The position numbers were made by a program, and so were the translations under genes. The notes beneath the pieces are model-generated. The model worked only from the letters and a program-made list of their open reading frames with translations, did no database searches and was not told where the DNA came from. From Vitellaria paradoxa (lineage: Eukaryota; Streptophyta; Magnoliopsida; Ericales; Sapotaceae), in the NCBI GenBank assembly GCA_019916065.1, contig CM034233.1:5152516-5216515 (forward strand): a DNA stretch of 64,000 nt, read 5' to 3'. Every line of letters begins with the position of its first letter. Positions within the stretch are counted from its first letter, which is position 1. Positions 60,829-64,000 of this stretch are shown here, in pieces.

Positions 60829-63593
60829 TTAAAATAATAGTAAAAGTGAAACACTCTATATTTCAGTAGAATTCTATTGACAGCGTTTTTTAACGAATAA
60901 TTATAATAAAAACATATAAAGTAATAATTTATTTGATAAAAATAAAAATAATTAATTATTAAATTATTTTATGGAAGTAATGTTCAATAAATAATAATTT
61001 ATTATTAAAGTGATTTATTTTATCTTATTAAACTCATCCTATTAAAATATTAATTTATGATTATAGTTATTTATTTTCTCAACTTAAAATTATTTTAATA
61101 AATAATAATTACTTATTAAAATGATTTATTTTATTAAATAAAAATCATTTCTCACAAATAATAATTTATAGATTATGTATTCTATTAATATTATCTATTA
61201 AAACTAATAATATTTAAGTAAACCAAAATTAATTGGTTTATTAAATTATTATATCAAAATAAAAATAATTTTTAACAAATAATAATTCATTATTAAAATT
61301 AATTACTATTAAAATAATAATTTATGATAAAATTATTCTTTATGATTAATATTCTTATTTAAAATTATATTTTTTAATAACATATATTATTAAAATTAAT
61401 TATTATTAAAATAACAATCATTGTTACGATTTTATTTTATTATAATATTTCAATAATATTAACTTTTACTCTTGTCAATTTATCCTTATTTTAAACACAA
61501 TTAAATTGTACCATTCTAAACATGATGTAATTGTTACTAAATAATATTTACTCTTTTAATTCAAATATAAGTATAATAAACTTACTACCTCATTAACTAT
61601 TATTGGAATAATAATTACTCTATAATCTTTTATCTCCAAATTTTTTATTTCGAACTAAACTTTTTACTAGAGTAGGGCAATTGCTCCCACTTATTTAAAA
61701 AAAAAAATTATATATATTTTCTAGTATTACTTTCACTAATTTTTTCTAATCCCACTAGCTAAAGTGGTGGTTGCAATTGTTTTTCTTTTTGCTTTTTTAT
61801 TTCCTTTTTTGTTTCAAACCACTTTGAACCTATATATATATATATATATATTTGTTGGTAGTTAAGAGAACACTTCAAACCTTGTGCTCTCACCCACTAC
61901 ATTTTGTATCTCCCCTGCTATTTACTTGCATATCTATTTCCTCGTCATTTTTTTGTGATTTAGCTCAATTACTTTTTAAGATTTCTTTTAGATTTTTCTA
62001 GTAAAAACGGTGATAATATTCTATAAAAACAATAGACATGTGTAATAAATAAGAAAATGTTAATTATTCAAATCATAGAATTTCTCAATTATAGCACAAG
62101 ATAGTTATTTAGTGTTTGAAGTACGATTTATGAATTTATTAGGGGAAATTTAAAAATAAATGGGAAAACAGCTGGTAATATGTGTATAATTTAGGAGGGT
62201 TAAGAGATGAGAAAAATTTTAAGAAAATTCTTAATAAATTTATTTTTATCATTTCTCAAAATTAATGTTTTTCACTTTATTATTTATCATAACTAAATAA
62301 ATAATTTAAGTACAAGATATTTCCTTTTGTCAATCAGTCCTCTCCTTCCCCCCAGTGTAGGCCTACCCATAATTTCCTACTCTCCATCCTAATAAAGTAG
62401 GAGAAAGGTAAATAAAGACTAAGCAAAATACTGATTCTCACTCCCAAATGGAGAAGACTTTTGGCCTCTCTCCCACTTGTTGATCAAAGTGTAACAAATT
62501 TTCTTTACAAAAATTTGTCTTTATCATTCCACAATTTGTTTTTTTCTCATAATTTGTCACTTATCTCGTTTTTATTTTTAAATGGGTAAATTATAAATAT
62601 ATATATATATATATATATATAGTAGACTAAATATATCTATATCTATCAACACTTAAAAATTACATTAATTTAACATTAATTTTCTATGATTTTAATAAAA
62701 CTTATTTACTTGATACACTTGCCAGAAAATAACTTCCATCAACAAACCGTGCACCAAATTTTAGCAGCCATCTTATTGATTAAGGAGAAATTAGAGACTG
62801 TAAAAATGGAATCATAGGACCAAGAAAGAATTTGGCTGCTGCTTATAATTATCATTATGCGCCAGCCAACAAATGCCAATCAAATGTGTTTGGTCGAATA
62901 ATTAATTATTGGTCGATCCTGTTCTTCTAAATTTACTAAATTCTTTTATCATTTATTAATTTCATCGCCTTCTTTTTATTCCACCGATTAAAATTTATTT
63001 GAATTGAAACAAATGCACCATTATTTCTTAGTTTTATATTTAAACAAAAATTTTAAATTAATTAAAACAAAGAAGAATTAAAAAAAAAAAATTCCTCTGT
63101 CAAACAGTTTGGGTATTATTAAAATGAGAATAGCTGCTCTCACATATTATCCTAGACTTGTTTCTAACAGATTATAATTATTGAAGCTTGGGAATTAATA
63201 CACTATGATGAGATCATTAGCTTTAATTGGTTTATAACCCAACCCCACTTGTTTGGTGTTTCCACTTCAAATTCAAAACCTAAATTAGCCAACCCCCCTG
63301 GATCATACCTAGTTTCTGGCTTTACTCGTGATCTGTCTTAAAAAAAAAAAAGAACTTTACACATGATCGCAGCACCAAAACATTCTTCATATAAATATGG
63401 GAGATATATACACATATATATGTATCTACAGGGCATGCTATGATTGGTTAAAAGCAAACCAGAGGAATGAGTTCTCTCTCACCCTCTTTACTTCATCCCC
63501 AATCTGTGTCATGGGAACATTGGGAAGTATTCATCAAAATTTATTGTCTTTATTTTTTATTTTTTCCTACAAATAAGCAAATAAAAGAAAAGG

Positions 63594-63632
<39 letters not shown>

Positions 63633-63936
63633 TGAGCTTTTAAGAAAAATAAAATAAAATAAAACAAATAACGTGACAAAAGAATAGAACTCAACTTGGA
63701 TGTTGGATCTCGACATTCCTTTCGTGTTGCTACCTTTTGAGGATATGCTTTAGTTAAATTCAGATGGGCATCTTGCAGACCACTTCTTCCATCTCATCTC
63801 AGCAACGAACCAATGCAACTTCCCGTGTTAGTCGAATTCCTCTTTCGTTTATATATGCTTTGCCACGTTTCCGTGAAAGGGTTTTGATTTTCCAACTTTT
63901 AGGCTCTAACTCTCTCTGATTCATCTTTGCCAAGCC
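60829..63936. other. AT-rich intergenic sequence
   Basis: 60840-61640 contains repeated AATAATAATTTATTATTAAA-type text. (TA)n runs occur at about 61832-61852 and 62597-62621, and a (CT)n run at about 63599-63628. The last 600 bp are less AT-rich and include ATATAAATATGG near 63390, which could be promoter sequence for a gene beginning at the right edge. Confidence 0.5.
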
Positions 63937-64000
63937 ATGCGATACCCAGATGGTGATTCAACACCGAACCAAGTCTGCGTTAAATCCTTCAACCGGTCAT
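63937..64000 (+). CDS. Possible 5' end of a gene cut by the window edge
   Basis: The ATG at 63937 (context AAGCCATGCG) opens MRYPDGDSTPNQVCVKSFNR and stays open to the edge. An alternative ATG at 63950 in another frame also stays open. The preceding CT-rich leader (CTAACTCTCTCTGATTCATC) resembles a plant 5' UTR. Only 21 codons are visible and no family is recognised. Confidence 0.25.
   Translation, partial: MRYPDGDSTPNQVCVKSFNRS

Overview
This is a stretch of nuclear plant DNA, almost certainly from a eudicot. It is AT-rich. Its genes have many short exons with GT..AG introns and encode plant-specific proteins. The intergenic space is packed with small plant transposons: MITEs, Mutator-like terminal-inverted-repeat elements, foldback elements and tRNA-derived SINEs. 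No RNA gene, CRISPR, phage or bacterial feature is present. The species cannot be named from sequence reading alone.

Layout. 205-3517 (+): six coding exons of a VMA22/CCDC115-type V-ATPase assembly factor. 4739-15393 (-): thirteen coding exons of an EH-domain protein of the AtEH1/Pan1 type, a TPLATE-complex endocytosis subunit, reconstructed at 1021 residues. 22102-23817 (-): an intronless 571-residue P-type pentatricopeptide-repeat protein, probably organellar. 25961-28857 (-): a three-exon WOX13-clade homeobox gene (275 aa). 37809-39011 (-): a seven-exon HMGB chromatin protein (140 aa). 45.6-51.3 kb: no convincing protein gene, but a possible transcribed locus containing a triplicated unit of about 670 bp. 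52.5-55.2 kb: a probable TIR element carrying a hairpin-rich minisatellite with 146-bp units. 55.4-58.6 kb (-): decayed HMGB exons with an internal exon duplication, followed downstream by a helical ORF interrupted by one in-frame stop. 58.7-60.8 kb: a palindromic foldback element with a 9-bp target duplication, then a TIR element with an AT-rich core. The last 3 kb is AT-rich, and a possible gene start lies at the right edge.

From memory of Arabidopsis locus numbers, HMGB2/HMGB3 (At1g20693/At1g20696), WOX14/WOX10 (At1g20700/At1g20710), AtEH1/Pan1 (At1g20760) and a coiled-coil protein (At1g20770) lie in the same order. The window therefore looks like a conserved ancestral block. The genes are not an operon and serve unrelated housekeeping or developmental roles: proton-pump assembly, clathrin endocytosis, organelle RNA processing, transcription control and chromatin architecture. 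All exon coordinates were derived by hand from reading frame, splice sites and family resemblance, so individual boundaries may be off by a few bases.
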